A stretch of DNA of 64,000 bases from Corynebacterium rhinophilum (GTDB lineage Bacteria; Actinomycetota; Actinomycetes; Mycobacteriales; Mycobacteriaceae), in contig NZ_JASPHQ010000015.1 in assembly GCF_030227225.1 (NCBI RefSeq), positions 3,936 through 67,935 of the forward strand, in the 5' to 3' direction. Shown piece after piece: positions 35,350 to 43,696 of the stretch (the stretch's first letter is position 1; the number at the start of each line of letters is the position of its first letter). The position numbers and the translations under genes were made by a program. Under the pieces are notes generated by a model, which ran no database searches, had not been told where the DNA came from, and saw only the letters and a program-made list of their open reading frames with translations.

Positions 35350-37122
35350 TCAGAGCAAAGCCTCGAGCTTGCGGCGGAGCTTCTTGCCGTTCGACGCGAC
35401 GGGCAGCTCGTCGACCCACAGAACCCGGGAGACGGGCACCCCGGCGACGCGCATCAGTTCGGTCGTCGCGGACCGGGCCACCGCCTGTTCAGAGATCGGA
35501 GGTTCATCCCCGTCCGATCGCCCGGCACCGGTCGCATCGTCGGCCTTACGATCGGTCGGGGTCCGCCTGGCCAAGAACACGGCGATCTCCTCTTCGCCCG
35601 TGGCTGGGTTGCTCCGGCCGAGAACGGCAACATCGCGGTCAAGCGCATTCTCCAGCACGGCTTCCAAATCAGCCGAATAGTAGTTCCGGCCGTTGACGAA
35701 GATGATGTCCTTCTTCCGGCCGAGGACGAACAACTCGCCGTCGCGGAGAATGCCCATGTCCCCCGTTGCGAACGCCCCGTCATCGGTGAGCTCGTGCTCC
35801 ACGATCCCCTCTGCTGTGATCGCGGCTCGGGTCATCGGAGCGCCGGCGATGTGGATTTCACCGACGGTGCCGTCGCCGAGGACCCCGCCCCCGTCATCGC
35901 GGATGGTCAACGAGATCCCCGGGACGGCCTTGCCCAAGGCGACGAACTCAGCTCCGGACTCGCTCTCGATGTCCTCGAAACGCTGCCCCGTGGCGATGCC
36001 CGTCCGGTCAAGTCGCACCGTGGACAGACCCGAGTAGATGTCCCGGGTCGTAACCAGGAGGCAAGCTTCGGACATTCCGTAGGCGGAGGTCAGGGCATCC
36101 TCCCGGAGGCCCATGGCGGACATCGCCACGAGGAACTTCCGGGCCAATGGAGCGTCGATGGGTTCAGAACCGCTCATCAGCTTCTGGACGTTGGAGAAGT
36201 CGTAACCGTGGTCATCCCCGAGGGGCCGGCGCTCGAGATGGCGCAGGAAATGCTTGAACGCGAAGTTCGGGCACACTGTCACCGTCGGCTGGTGCCTGGT
36301 CACGGCCTCGAACCACCTCGGGGGATCGGCGACCACCTCGGAAACCGGCAGCAACACCTGGTCGTACCCACGAAAAAGGGCGTAGACGTGGAAACCGATC
36401 AGCGAAAGGTTGTGGGTCAAAGGCAGCCACGTGAGCATCTTGTTCTCGTACCGGTGCGCGTGGCGTGGGATCGTCGCGCGCAGACCGTTCAGCACGGACT
36501 CGTTGGTTACGATGACGCCCTTTGGCGATCCCGTGGAGCCGGACGAAAACTGGATGAGGGCTTCGCCGGCCGTCCCACCTCGCACCGGGAACGCGGGGAC
36601 CGCCCCGTCGCCATCCCCGGAATCCACGTCCCCCGCCTGGGAGAAGTCCGATTCAGCATCACCCGGCATCGCCGCACCCGGGTCCGCGGCAGCGTCATTG
36701 ACGATGGACACGTCGAGCAGCCGGTCCTCGCCCACGACCACGGCACCGTTTGCGCCGGTGAGCAGCGTGTGACTGCGTTCGTCGACCAGGATCGGGGCCC
36801 CGGGCATCATGTCCGAGAGCGTCCGCACCCTGTCGACGTCAACCGGGCCCGACACCGGCGGCGCAAGCGCCGGAACCGCGCCGGCGTAGACGCAGCCCCA
36901 GAACGCCCGGATGAGCCCGCGGTTCTCCGAAACTTGGAAGATCACGCGATCACCGGGGCCGATGCCGGCTTCAGCCAACCGAGTCGCAGCCGCCACCGCC
37001 TCCGCGTGGACCCGGCCATACGGGACGAAGACGTCCCGCCGATTCTCGACGAAGGTGATCCCCTTTTTCGTCTCATCGGCCTTGTCCCGAAGCACGTCGC
37101 TGATGGTCCGGATCGTGTTCAT
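35350..37122 (-). CDS. Acyl/aryl-AMP ligase loading the starter unit
   Basis: A 590-residue ANL-superfamily ligase. ATG 37122 has AAAGAGG six bases upstream; the longer frame to 37224 has no such site. The phosphate loop is IQFSSGSTGSPKGVIV (residue about 190). Next comes WLPLTHNLSLIGFHVY, where fatty acyl-AMP ligases usually have WLPLYHDMGLIG and aryl-acid ligases (DhbE, YbtE) have HN. Then come SGSEPID, AYGMSEACLL, and a C-terminal domain with FVLGRKKDIIFVNGRNYY and the catalytic Lys region NGKKLRRK. It is placed directly before the NRPS (5 bases apart), so it probably activates an acid and loads it on the NRPS N-terminal carrier. The sequence is intermediate between fatty-acyl and aryl ligases, so the acid is uncertain. 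Confidence 0.85.
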   Translation of the reverse strand: MNTIRTISDVLRDKADETKKGITFVENRRDVFVPYGRVHAEAVAAATRLAEAGIGPGDRVIFQVSENRGLIRAFWGCVYAGAVPALAPPVSGPVDVDRVRTLSDMMPGAPILVDERSHTLLTGANGAVVVGEDRLLDVSIVNDAAADPGAAMPGDAESDFSQAGDVDSGDGDGAVPAFPVRGGTAGEALIQFSSGSTGSPKGVIVTNESVLNGLRATIPRHAHRYENKMLTWLPLTHNLSLIGFHVYALFRGYDQVLLPVSEVVADPPRWFEAVTRHQPTVTVCPNFAFKHFLRHLERRPLGDDHGYDFSNVQKLMSGSEPIDAPLARKFLVAMSAMGLREDALTSAYGMSEACLLVTTRDIYSGLSTVRLDRTGIATGQRFEDIESESGAEFVALGKAVPGISLTIRDDGGGVLGDGTVGEIHIAGAPMTRAAITAEGIVEHELTDDGAFATGDMGILRDGELFVLGRKKDIIFVNGRNYYSADLEAVLENALDRDVAVLGRSNPATGEEEIAVFLARRTPTDRKADDATGAGRSDGDEPPISEQAVARSATTELMRVAGVPVSRVLWVDELPVASNGKKLRRKLEALL

Positions 37123-37296
37123 TGGTACCTCTTTCGGTTGTCGGCGCCATGCCGGTGCCGGGCGGACCGAGCCCGCATGGCGTGACCCGGAGGATGTGTC
37201 TGAAGGGTTGAAAGGGTGAAGCAACTGGGTGGGGCGCGTCTCCGCACAAGCTCGGAAACGCTCGCGGGCCCGGGACCCGCCGGTTCCGGGTGCCCG

Positions 37297-39654
37297 TCAA
37301 GTCACTGCGGACACCAGGGCGGCGACGAAGGCCGCGGCGGACGCTGCGGCCGCGAACCCGTCACGCACTCGCCAGGGGTGATCGGTGCGGAAGGTGCGCC
37401 GCGGATGACGGCCGAAGTTGCGCATCGCCAGGGTCATGGACAGCTTTTCGGCGCAGCGCACAGCGCTGACGAACAAGGGAAAGGCGATGCACGCGGGCGT
37501 CGTCGCGCGAATGAAGCCGGAGCGGAAAGACTGCCCCGGTCGCATCGAGCGCAATCTAATCGCCCATGTCAGATGGGGGATTTCGCTGCGCAGGAACGCC
37601 GCGATGCTCACCCCGGAAATCGCTATGGTGCACCATGTGTAGGGAACCCGGAGGCGTTGCACCATGGCGTCGAAAAGCTCCTCGACGCGCATGCACGCGG
37701 AGACCAGGACCGTCCCCGCGAACACGGCCGTCAGCAGCAGTCCGTGATGAATGCCGTGGCGGACGGCCTCCGCCGGATCCCCACCGCCGTAGAACTCGGA
37801 GCGCCACCCGAGCAGGCCGAAGAACACCCCGATCAACAGGACGAGGAGGACCTTCCCCGCCGTCGCCCGAACGTCGCGTTCCGCGATCGCAGCGAGTGCG
37901 AGGAACGCAACCCCCGTCAGCGCGAGAACGGCGTCTCCGCCGGAGAGCAGCCCGGCGACGAGAACGAGCATCACCGCCGCGACGATCGTGATGGCGTTCA
38001 ACCCCGCGCGCCTCCGAGCGTCGGATTCACCGGTCCAGGGGCTTTCGTCCCCGGACGTCCGTGCGCCGGCCGCGGGCAGTGCGCGATCCCGCCGGGACGA
38101 CTCCGGGGCAGCCGGCACGTCGGTCGCGGGACCGGACCAGGCGACCTTCCCTTCGGCGACGATGCTCGCCCGATCCGCCCACGTTCGCGCGACACGGCGG
38201 TCGTGGCACGTGAACACAACGGTTCCGCCGGCCCCAGCGTATTCCGCCAGCGCATCCAGCACGGTGCGCGAGCTCGGCGAATCCAGGTGCGCCAACGGCT
38301 CGTCGAGAAGCAGCAAACGGCGATTGGCCGCCACCGCCAGGAAGATGCCCAACCGTCTTTTCTGTCCGCCCGACAGGACGAACGGCGAGACGGGGTCAAG
38401 TGCCCGGGGGCACAGGGTTTCCCGCAGTTTCCGCAGCTCATCGGCGCCGAGTGGCCCGTGCGGGTCCGTGCCGGCCAGCGCGGAGTCGATTTCTGCGGCG
38501 ACGGTCGCGCGGGTGAACTGGTGCTCGGGGTTCTGGAACGCCCACGACGCGAAGGCGTCGGGGGCGCGCCGGGCTGGCTCGCCGTCGATCCGGAGGTCCG
38601 CTCCCGCCTTCATCTGGCCCGACAGCACCGCCAGCAAGGTGGACTTACCGGCTCCGTTGGTGCCGACCAGGGCATGGATCTCGCCCCGTTCCAGTGTCAG
38701 ATCGGCCCCATTCAGGATCCGCTCCCTGCCCCGGGCCACATGGGCTCCGGTCAAGGCCAGCAGTGGAACGGCGTCCGCCTCCGATTCCGGATCGGCGCCA
38801 TCCCCGGCTCCCCGGGGCCTTCGCCGCCGGTCCGGACTGAGACGGTCCGGTGCCCCCGTGCCCGGCGTACTGGCGTCCGGCGCTCCGGCGGTCGCGGCCG
38901 ACGTCGCAATGCCCTTCACCGCGATGCCCTCCGGCGCTCCGTGCGCGGCGACGCTCCCGTCCGCATCGAGGATTGTCACCGTATCGACCCACCCGTCGAA
39001 CGGGCGGAGGTCGTGCTCGATGAGCAGGATGACGCGACCCGGGGCCCGCAAATCACGGATGGCGGCGAACAGCGACCGGCGACCGTCCTCGTCGACGTGG
39101 GCCGCGGGCTCGTCGAAGATCATGACCTCCGGCGCCCTGGCCACCGCACCGGCGATGGCCATCCGCTGGCGTTGCCCACCCGACAAAGCCCACGGATCCT
39201 TCTCCGCGAGCTCTGACAGCCCGAGCTCCGATAGGGCCTCGGCTGATCGCTTGGCGACGATGCCGGCTTCCACGAGGGAAAACTCGAGGGCCATGGACAC
39301 GTCATCGACGACTCGGAGCGTGAGCACCTGCGTCGCCGGGTCTTGCCCGACGAAGGTGACCCGGTCCCCGTCCACGGGGCGTTCGGTGCCGTCGGCATCG
39401 ACGATGTGCACGAATCCGGCATGGTCGATGGGGATGTGCGAGGGGATCAGTCCAGCGATAAGGTGGGCCAGGCTCGTCTTTCCGCATCCCACGGGTCCCG
39501 TGATGGCGTTGATCGTGCCGAAATCGAAGGAGAGATCCACCATGTCGGGTGCCCATCGCCCATCGGCATGCCGCACGCCCGCGCCACTAACCCGTAACCG
39601 GGCCGGGGCCGTCCCGCGTGTCGCACCGGCGCACGCGGGTGCTCCGGCGGTCAC
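37297..39654 (-). CDS. Single-chain ECF transporter: ATPase-ATPase-EcfT fusion (YkoD-YkoC-like)
   Basis: A 785-residue fusion, started at GTG 39654, where GTGA overlaps the S-component stop. ATPase 1 (about 25-250): Walker A ITGPVGCGKTSLAHL, signature LSGGQRQRMAIAGAV, Walker B VMIFDEPAAHVDEDG. A Pro/Gly/Ala-rich linker follows. ATPase 2 (about 280-490): LVGTNGAGKSTLLAVL, LSGGQKRRLGIFLAV, LLLLDEPLAHLDSP. EcfT-like membrane domain (about 530-785): several helices and the coupling motif RSMRPGQSFRSG-like segment. Group I ECF importers use separate A, A' and T proteins; YkoD already fuses the two ATPases, and here T is fused as well. It should partner the YkoE-like protein upstream to import a small ligand. 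Confidence 0.85.
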   Translation of the reverse strand: MTAGAPACAGATRGTAPARLRVSGAGVRHADGRWAPDMVDLSFDFGTINAITGPVGCGKTSLAHLIAGLIPSHIPIDHAGFVHIVDADGTERPVDGDRVTFVGQDPATQVLTLRVVDDVSMALEFSLVEAGIVAKRSAEALSELGLSELAEKDPWALSGGQRQRMAIAGAVARAPEVMIFDEPAAHVDEDGRRSLFAAIRDLRAPGRVILLIEHDLRPFDGWVDTVTILDADGSVAAHGAPEGIAVKGIATSAATAGAPDASTPGTGAPDRLSPDRRRRPRGAGDGADPESEADAVPLLALTGAHVARGRERILNGADLTLERGEIHALVGTNGAGKSTLLAVLSGQMKAGADLRIDGEPARRAPDAFASWAFQNPEHQFTRATVAAEIDSALAGTDPHGPLGADELRKLRETLCPRALDPVSPFVLSGGQKRRLGIFLAVAANRRLLLLDEPLAHLDSPSSRTVLDALAEYAGAGGTVVFTCHDRRVARTWADRASIVAEGKVAWSGPATDVPAAPESSRRDRALPAAGARTSGDESPWTGESDARRRAGLNAITIVAAVMLVLVAGLLSGGDAVLALTGVAFLALAAIAERDVRATAGKVLLVLLIGVFFGLLGWRSEFYGGGDPAEAVRHGIHHGLLLTAVFAGTVLVSACMRVEELFDAMVQRLRVPYTWCTIAISGVSIAAFLRSEIPHLTWAIRLRSMRPGQSFRSGFIRATTPACIAFPLFVSAVRCAEKLSMTLAMRNFGRHPRRTFRTDHPWRVRDGFAAAASAAAFVAALVSAVT

Positions 39655-40292
39655 CGGGTGACCCCGCGGCTGCGAAGCCCCTTTGCGACGGCAAAGCCCA
39701 GGACCAAAAACACCAGGCTCGATGCCAAGGCTACGGCGAAGCTGATCAGGGCCATGGGCGTGGTCAGCGAGTCGACGCCGACTGCGCGCGGGGCCATCGT
39801 TCCCATCAGCGCGGAGAACAACATCGCCGACGCCACGAACTGGGGACGCGTCCACCGCCGGTACAGGGTGACCATGAACGGAAGCTCGATGAGCAATCCT
39901 TCCACAATCAGCGCCCCGATTGCGGCGACGCCGAATGGGGTGGTCGCCGCGGACACGACGCCCATGGCAAAGCATGCGATGAGGCTCGCGCCAGGCTTGC
40001 GGACGACGATGAGGGGAACAACGCACTGCAGGAACCACAACCCGAGCGTCGCCGCGACGAGATAAACGTGGGCGATGCCGGCGAACACCTGCAGGTAAGT
40101 CAGGGGCACGATGATGAGAGACCCCGCGACGCCAATCGCGGCGGCGACGAGCATGTCGCGGGTGGATGGTCGGCCACCCGCTGCGACCGGTGCGACGTGC
40201 ACCAACCGCCCGTCATCCGTCTGCGACGCCACCGCGTCCCCGGCTCCCCCTCCGGAGAGGGGTTCTCCCGTCGATCCACGTTTTCCGTTCAT
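39651..40292 (-). CDS. ECF transporter S component, YkoE-like
   Basis: A 213-residue membrane protein, the first gene of the operon, 58 bases downstream of the DtxR box. After a polar N-terminus of about 45 residues, six helices follow. The core RKPGASLIACFAMGVVSAAT ... LYRRW resembles the YkoE family, whose Bacillus member binds a thiamine pyrimidine precursor. Placement in an iron-regulated metallophore operon suggests that this relative binds a metallophore, a metal complex or a biosynthetic precursor instead. GAGG precedes ATG 40292. Substrate is inference; the family is from motif resemblance. Confidence 0.75.
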   Translation of the reverse strand: MNGKRGSTGEPLSGGGAGDAVASQTDDGRLVHVAPVAAGGRPSTRDMLVAAAIGVAGSLIIVPLTYLQVFAGIAHVYLVAATLGLWFLQCVVPLIVVRKPGASLIACFAMGVVSAATTPFGVAAIGALIVEGLLIELPFMVTLYRRWTRPQFVASAMLFSALMGTMAPRAVGVDSLTTPMALISFAVALASSLVFLVLGFAVAKGLRSRGVTR

Positions 40293-40349
40293 CGTCGCCG
40301 CCTCGCTTCCGTTGCCGATTCCCGATCGGGAACACCACCTGAACCAGTA

Positions 40350-40368
40350 TTAGGTTAGGCAATGCTTA
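40350..40368. promoter_or_regulatory. DtxR/IdeR iron box
   Basis: TTAGGTTAGGCAATGCTTA matches the 19-bp DtxR consensus TTAGGTTAGSCTAACCTAA at 15 of 19 positions, with the first 11 perfect. On the minus strand it overlaps a plausible -10 (TAACCT) with TTGCGT 18 bases upstream as -35. Fe(II)-DtxR bound here would block transcription of the whole ten-gene operon. Confidence 0.75.
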
Positions 40369-40633
40369 TCGCATTACGCAAGGCTCAATTTACTGACCCT
40401 ACCCCCTCACCCCCCGTTACCGTGATGGTGCCCCTCACGGGGCGCGGTCACCGGGCCCGGTATGGCTTATCTGCGTGAACATTTCCATAATCCGGGGGTG
40501 TTGCCACCGGACACCGGGGACAACCGCTGACAGCTAATAGGGACACGGACCAAACAGAGGTCTCGTCGTAACGTGGGTGCCTGCAACGGATGTCCAAGAC
40601 ACCGGCGACCAGCCGCAACAGAAGGACACCACC
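40369..40633. other. Boundary of metallophore operon and IS110 left end
   Basis: Non-coding. It contains the -35 region of the operon promoter (minus strand, TTGCGT near 40382), a small GCCCC-TCAC-GGGGC hairpin near 40428-40442, and then the probable non-coding left end of the IS110-family element. In IS110-group elements this segment encodes the bridge RNA. No ORF is supported. Confidence 0.4.
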
Positions 40634-41900
40634 ATGGAACCGTCCACAACACCCGAAATCATCATCGGCCTCAATGTCGGCAAAACCGGCCACCATGCCT
40701 GCGCGCTGACCAACACCGGCGAGAGAATTTACGACAAACCACTGCCCCAAGACGAAGCCGCACGACGCGAAATCTTCGCGTCCATGCAAGCCCACGGCAG
40801 CGTTCTCATGGTCATCGATCAACCCAACACGATCGGCGCCCTGCCCATCGCCGTGGCCCGCGACTGCGGTTGCACGGTCGGAGACCTCCCCGACCTAGCC
40901 ATGCGAAAAGCAGCCGATCTCTACCCTGGACGATCAAAAACCGCCGCCGGAATGCATTCATCATCGCCGACACCGCCCGCACCATTCCGCACACACTGCG
41001 GGCAGTCGACCGCGACGACGAGACACTAGCAGCGCTGAAGATGCTCGCCGGATTCCACGACGACATCGCCAAAGACGCCACCCGAACGAAAAACCGCCTT
41101 CGCAGCGTGCTCACACAGATTCACCCCGCACTCGAGCGCGTCTTTGCAGGCGAGATTCTCTCGCGCACGCTGGTGCTGGACTCGCTCATCCACTACGAAG
41201 GTCCGACAGAACTGGCCGCCGCAGGTCGAGGCCGGGTCCTGAAGTGGATGCGCAACCGCGCCAAGAAGGATCCTGCTTCCCTGGTTGACGCAATTTTCGC
41301 CGCCCTTGCCGAGCAAACTGTCACGGTACCCGGCACTGCGGCAGCAGAATTGGTCATTCCCCAGCTGGCGGCGAACATCAAAGCGCTTCTAGCACAGCGC
41401 GACACGATCGCCGGACAAGTCGAGGAGATGCTCGAATCGTTCTCTCTTACCCAGGTCTTGATGTCGATGCCCGGCGTAGGCATCGAGACCGCCTCTAGCA
41501 TCTTGTTGTCCATCGGCGATTGCCAGGACTTCGCCGACGCCGCGCACTTGGCCGCTTACGCCGGCATCGCGCCGACCACCCGGCAGTCGGGTACGTCGGC
41601 CCGCGGCGAGTTTCCCACCAAGGCCGACAATAAACAGTTGAAAAACGCGATGTTTCGATCGGCGTGGATCGCGTCGAACTGCCATCCCGCATCGCGCGAC
41701 TACTACCTGCGTAAACGGGCTGAAGGACAGAAACACAATGCCGCGGTGATGTGGCTTGCCCGGAGCCGCTGCAACGTCATCTATGCCCTGTTGACTCGGT
41801 GTGAGTTCTTCCGAGAAATCCCTGCTAGAACCATCGCCACGGCTGCGTAGGCCGCTGCGCTGATCACCGCCGGCCCGCACGATGCGGCCCGGCGATCAGT
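40500..41900 (+). mobile_element. IS110-family insertion sequence, degenerate
   Basis: One DEDD-type transposase gene with a non-coding stretch of about 150-190 bases upstream, as in IS110-group elements. These lack obvious terminal inverted repeats, so the ends are approximate. It lies exactly between the metallophore operon and the gapX side of the island. Confidence 0.55.
40634..41850 (+). pseudogene. IS110-family transposase with frameshift and D-to-N change
   Basis: The N-terminal part starts at ATG 40634 (MEPSTTPEIIIGLNVGKTGHH) and runs in one frame to LYPGRSKTAAG near 40945. The rest (NAFIIADTARTIPHTLRAVD ... ) is in another frame, so about one base is missing in the GCCGCCGG region at 40941-40950. 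The C-terminal Tnp domain is otherwise complete, with MSMPGVGIETASSIL and RQSGTS carrying the expected catalytic Ser. The first catalytic residue of the DEDD domain, normally GLDVGK, is Asn here (GLNVGK). Both changes argue that the element cannot move by itself. A sequencing error could explain the frameshift but would not easily explain both. Confidence 0.88.
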
Positions 41901-42178
41901 CATGGCTACCCCCATACGATGTACGTGAAAGTCTCGCCTGACTATTGACAATCCACATAGGGACCCCCACGCGAATCGGGACCGAGTGGCGGCCGACCCC
42001 TCGGCCCAACAGCGCCCGGGGCCGCGCAGAACCAGGTCCACCAGCGGTAGGCGATAGCGGCCTCCCGCACCGAAAGCTCCGTCCCCCTCCCCTGCCCTCC
42101 CCATCGCCTCACCCCCGTGATTTAGGAGGGGGAAGAGGGCGTTCGAGGGTTCAACAGCTCAAGCCCAGGACCGCCGAC
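41851..42178. other. Right end of IS110 and gapX downstream region
   Basis: About 330 non-coding bases between the transposase and the gapX stop. I see short GC-rich inverted stretches (GATCACCGCCGGCC and GGCCCGGCGATCA just after the transposase) but no gene and no strong terminator. Confidence 0.4.
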
Positions 42179-43633
42179 TTAGAGCTCGTCGATGTGCTTG
42201 CGCTTCGGGTAAACACGCGGGCGAGCACCGGCAATCTCCTCAGCGATGCGAACGACCTGGTTGGAGTAACCGAACTCGTTGTCGTACCAGACGTAGAGCA
42301 CCAAGTGCTTGCCGGAGGCAATGGTGGCGATGCCATCAACGATGCCGGCATTGGTATTGCCCACGAAGTCACTAGAGACGACCTCTGGGGAGGCAATGTA
42401 GGAAATCTGCTGGCGCAGATCCGAATGCAGGGAGACATTGCGCAGGAAGTCATTGACCTCATCACGGTCGACTTCTTGCTCCAGCTCCAGGTTAAGCACC
42501 GCCATGGACACGTCCGGGGTGGGAACGCGGATGGCGTTACCGGTCAGCTTGCCTTCGAACTCAGGCAGGGCCTTGGCCACGGCCTTGGCAGCACCGGTGG
42601 CGGCAAGCACCATGTTCAGGCCAGCGGCGCGGCCACGGCGCTCGCCCTTGTGATAGTTATCAATGAGGTTTTGGTCATTGGTAAACGAGTGCGCGGTTTC
42701 CACGTGGCCGTGCGCCACGCCGTAGCGGTCATTGATGACCTTGAGCACCGGGGTGATGCCGTTGGTGGTGCACGATGCGGCGGAGAGGATCTTATCGTCA
42801 TCGGTAATGGCGGAATCATTGATGCCAAAGACGATGTTTTTAATATCTCCCTTGCCCGGTGCGGTCAGCAGCACGCGGGCCACTCCCTTGGCCTTAAGGT
42901 GCTGGGACAGGCCTTCCTTATCGCGCCAAACACCGGTGTTATCTACCAGCACGGCGTTGTTGATGCCGTATTCGGTGTAATCAATCGTGGCTGGATCGTT
43001 GGCGTAGATCATCTGGATCTTCGTGCCATTGGCCCAGATAACCTGTTCTTCCTCGTCCACGCTGATAGTGCCGTTGAAAGCGCCGTGGACGGAATCGCGG
43101 CGCAGAAGGCTGGCGCGCTTGATGATGTCCCCTTCGCCCTTATTGCGCACCACAATCGCACGCAGGCGCACGCCGCCGTAAGCTGCCTCGCGGGCGACGA
43201 GGATGCGGGCAAGGAGGCGGCCGATGCGGCCAAAGCCGTAGAGCACGACATCGGTTGGGTCGATGTCTTCACCGGCACCGACGATTTCCGTGAGTTCATC
43301 TTCGAGGTAGCGGCGCAGCTCATCTTCGCCCGACTCTTCAAAGCCCAAAAGGAGGCGTCCGACGTCGATGGATGCGGAGCTTAGGTTCATATCCGCAAGT
43401 TCGGACAGGATGGGCAGGGTTTCTGCCGTAGAGAGCTGGCGCTGGGCAATGCGGCGTCCGTAGCGGTGGGACTTAATGATGTCGATATCGGTCTGCCCAA
43501 CCAACGGGCGGCCGAAGATGGTGGCGACGACGTTGTTATTGCGGTGCAGTTGGTGGATGAGGGGAATCATCTGTTGCGCCAATTCCAGGCGCTCGTTCCA
43601 GTCATCATGTCCAATATGTGCGTTCGCAGTCAC
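42179..43633 (-). CDS. gapX: Glyceraldehyde-3-phosphate dehydrogenase, long gluconeogenic type
   Basis: A 484-residue GAPDH with an N-terminal extension of about 125 residues before the Rossmann fold (VVLYGFGRIGRLLARILV, residues about 128-145). This is the layout of corynebacterial GapB/GapX, which is thought to work in the gluconeogenic direction with NADP. The catalytic Cys is in SAASCTTNGITPVLK (about 285), the catalytic His region is YGVAHGHVETAHSFTNDQN, and substrate-binding residues lie in ATGAAKAVAKALPE. It starts at ATG 43633. A truncated second copy lies at 16251, and the two share a near-identical 481-bp block. Confidence 0.92.
   Translation of the reverse strand: MTANAHIGHDDWNERLELAQQMIPLIHQLHRNNNVVATIFGRPLVGQTDIDIIKSHRYGRRIAQRQLSTAETLPILSELADMNLSSASIDVGRLLLGFEESGEDELRRYLEDELTEIVGAGEDIDPTDVVLYGFGRIGRLLARILVAREAAYGGVRLRAIVVRNKGEGDIIKRASLLRRDSVHGAFNGTISVDEEEQVIWANGTKIQMIYANDPATIDYTEYGINNAVLVDNTGVWRDKEGLSQHLKAKGVARVLLTAPGKGDIKNIVFGINDSAITDDDKILSAASCTTNGITPVLKVINDRYGVAHGHVETAHSFTNDQNLIDNYHKGERRGRAAGLNMVLAATGAAKAVAKALPEFEGKLTGNAIRVPTPDVSMAVLNLELEQEVDRDEVNDFLRNVSLHSDLRQQISYIASPEVVSSDFVGNTNAGIVDGIATIASGKHLVLYVWYDNEFGYSNQVVRIAEEIAGARPRVYPKRKHIDEL
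42274..42754. repeat. 481-bp direct repeat, copy B (in intact gapX)
   Basis: Partner of 16346-16826, same orientation, 25,928 bases apart, six mismatches counted by eye (all silent). Recombination between the two would delete the island and leave one gap gene. Confidence 0.9.
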
Positions 43634-43696
43634 GAGGCTCCATCCATTTCTATTTCGGGGGTGGCTAGAAATCTTCGCCCCAAATTTTAGCGTGTA

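Noticed and set aside
35122..39661. Plus-strand open frames of 550-690 codons across the ligase and ECF genes
   Set aside because: No recognisable motifs and biased composition; the minus strand holds intact Walker and ligase motifs throughout.
39655..40038. Upstream extension of the ECF fusion protein
   Set aside because: It would overlap the S-component gene almost entirely and encodes Arg/His-rich sequence; the GTG overlapping the S-component stop is a better start.
41945..43384. 479-codon plus-strand frame antisense to gapX
   Set aside because: The minus strand encodes an intact GAPDH with catalytic Cys; the antisense frame has no domain.
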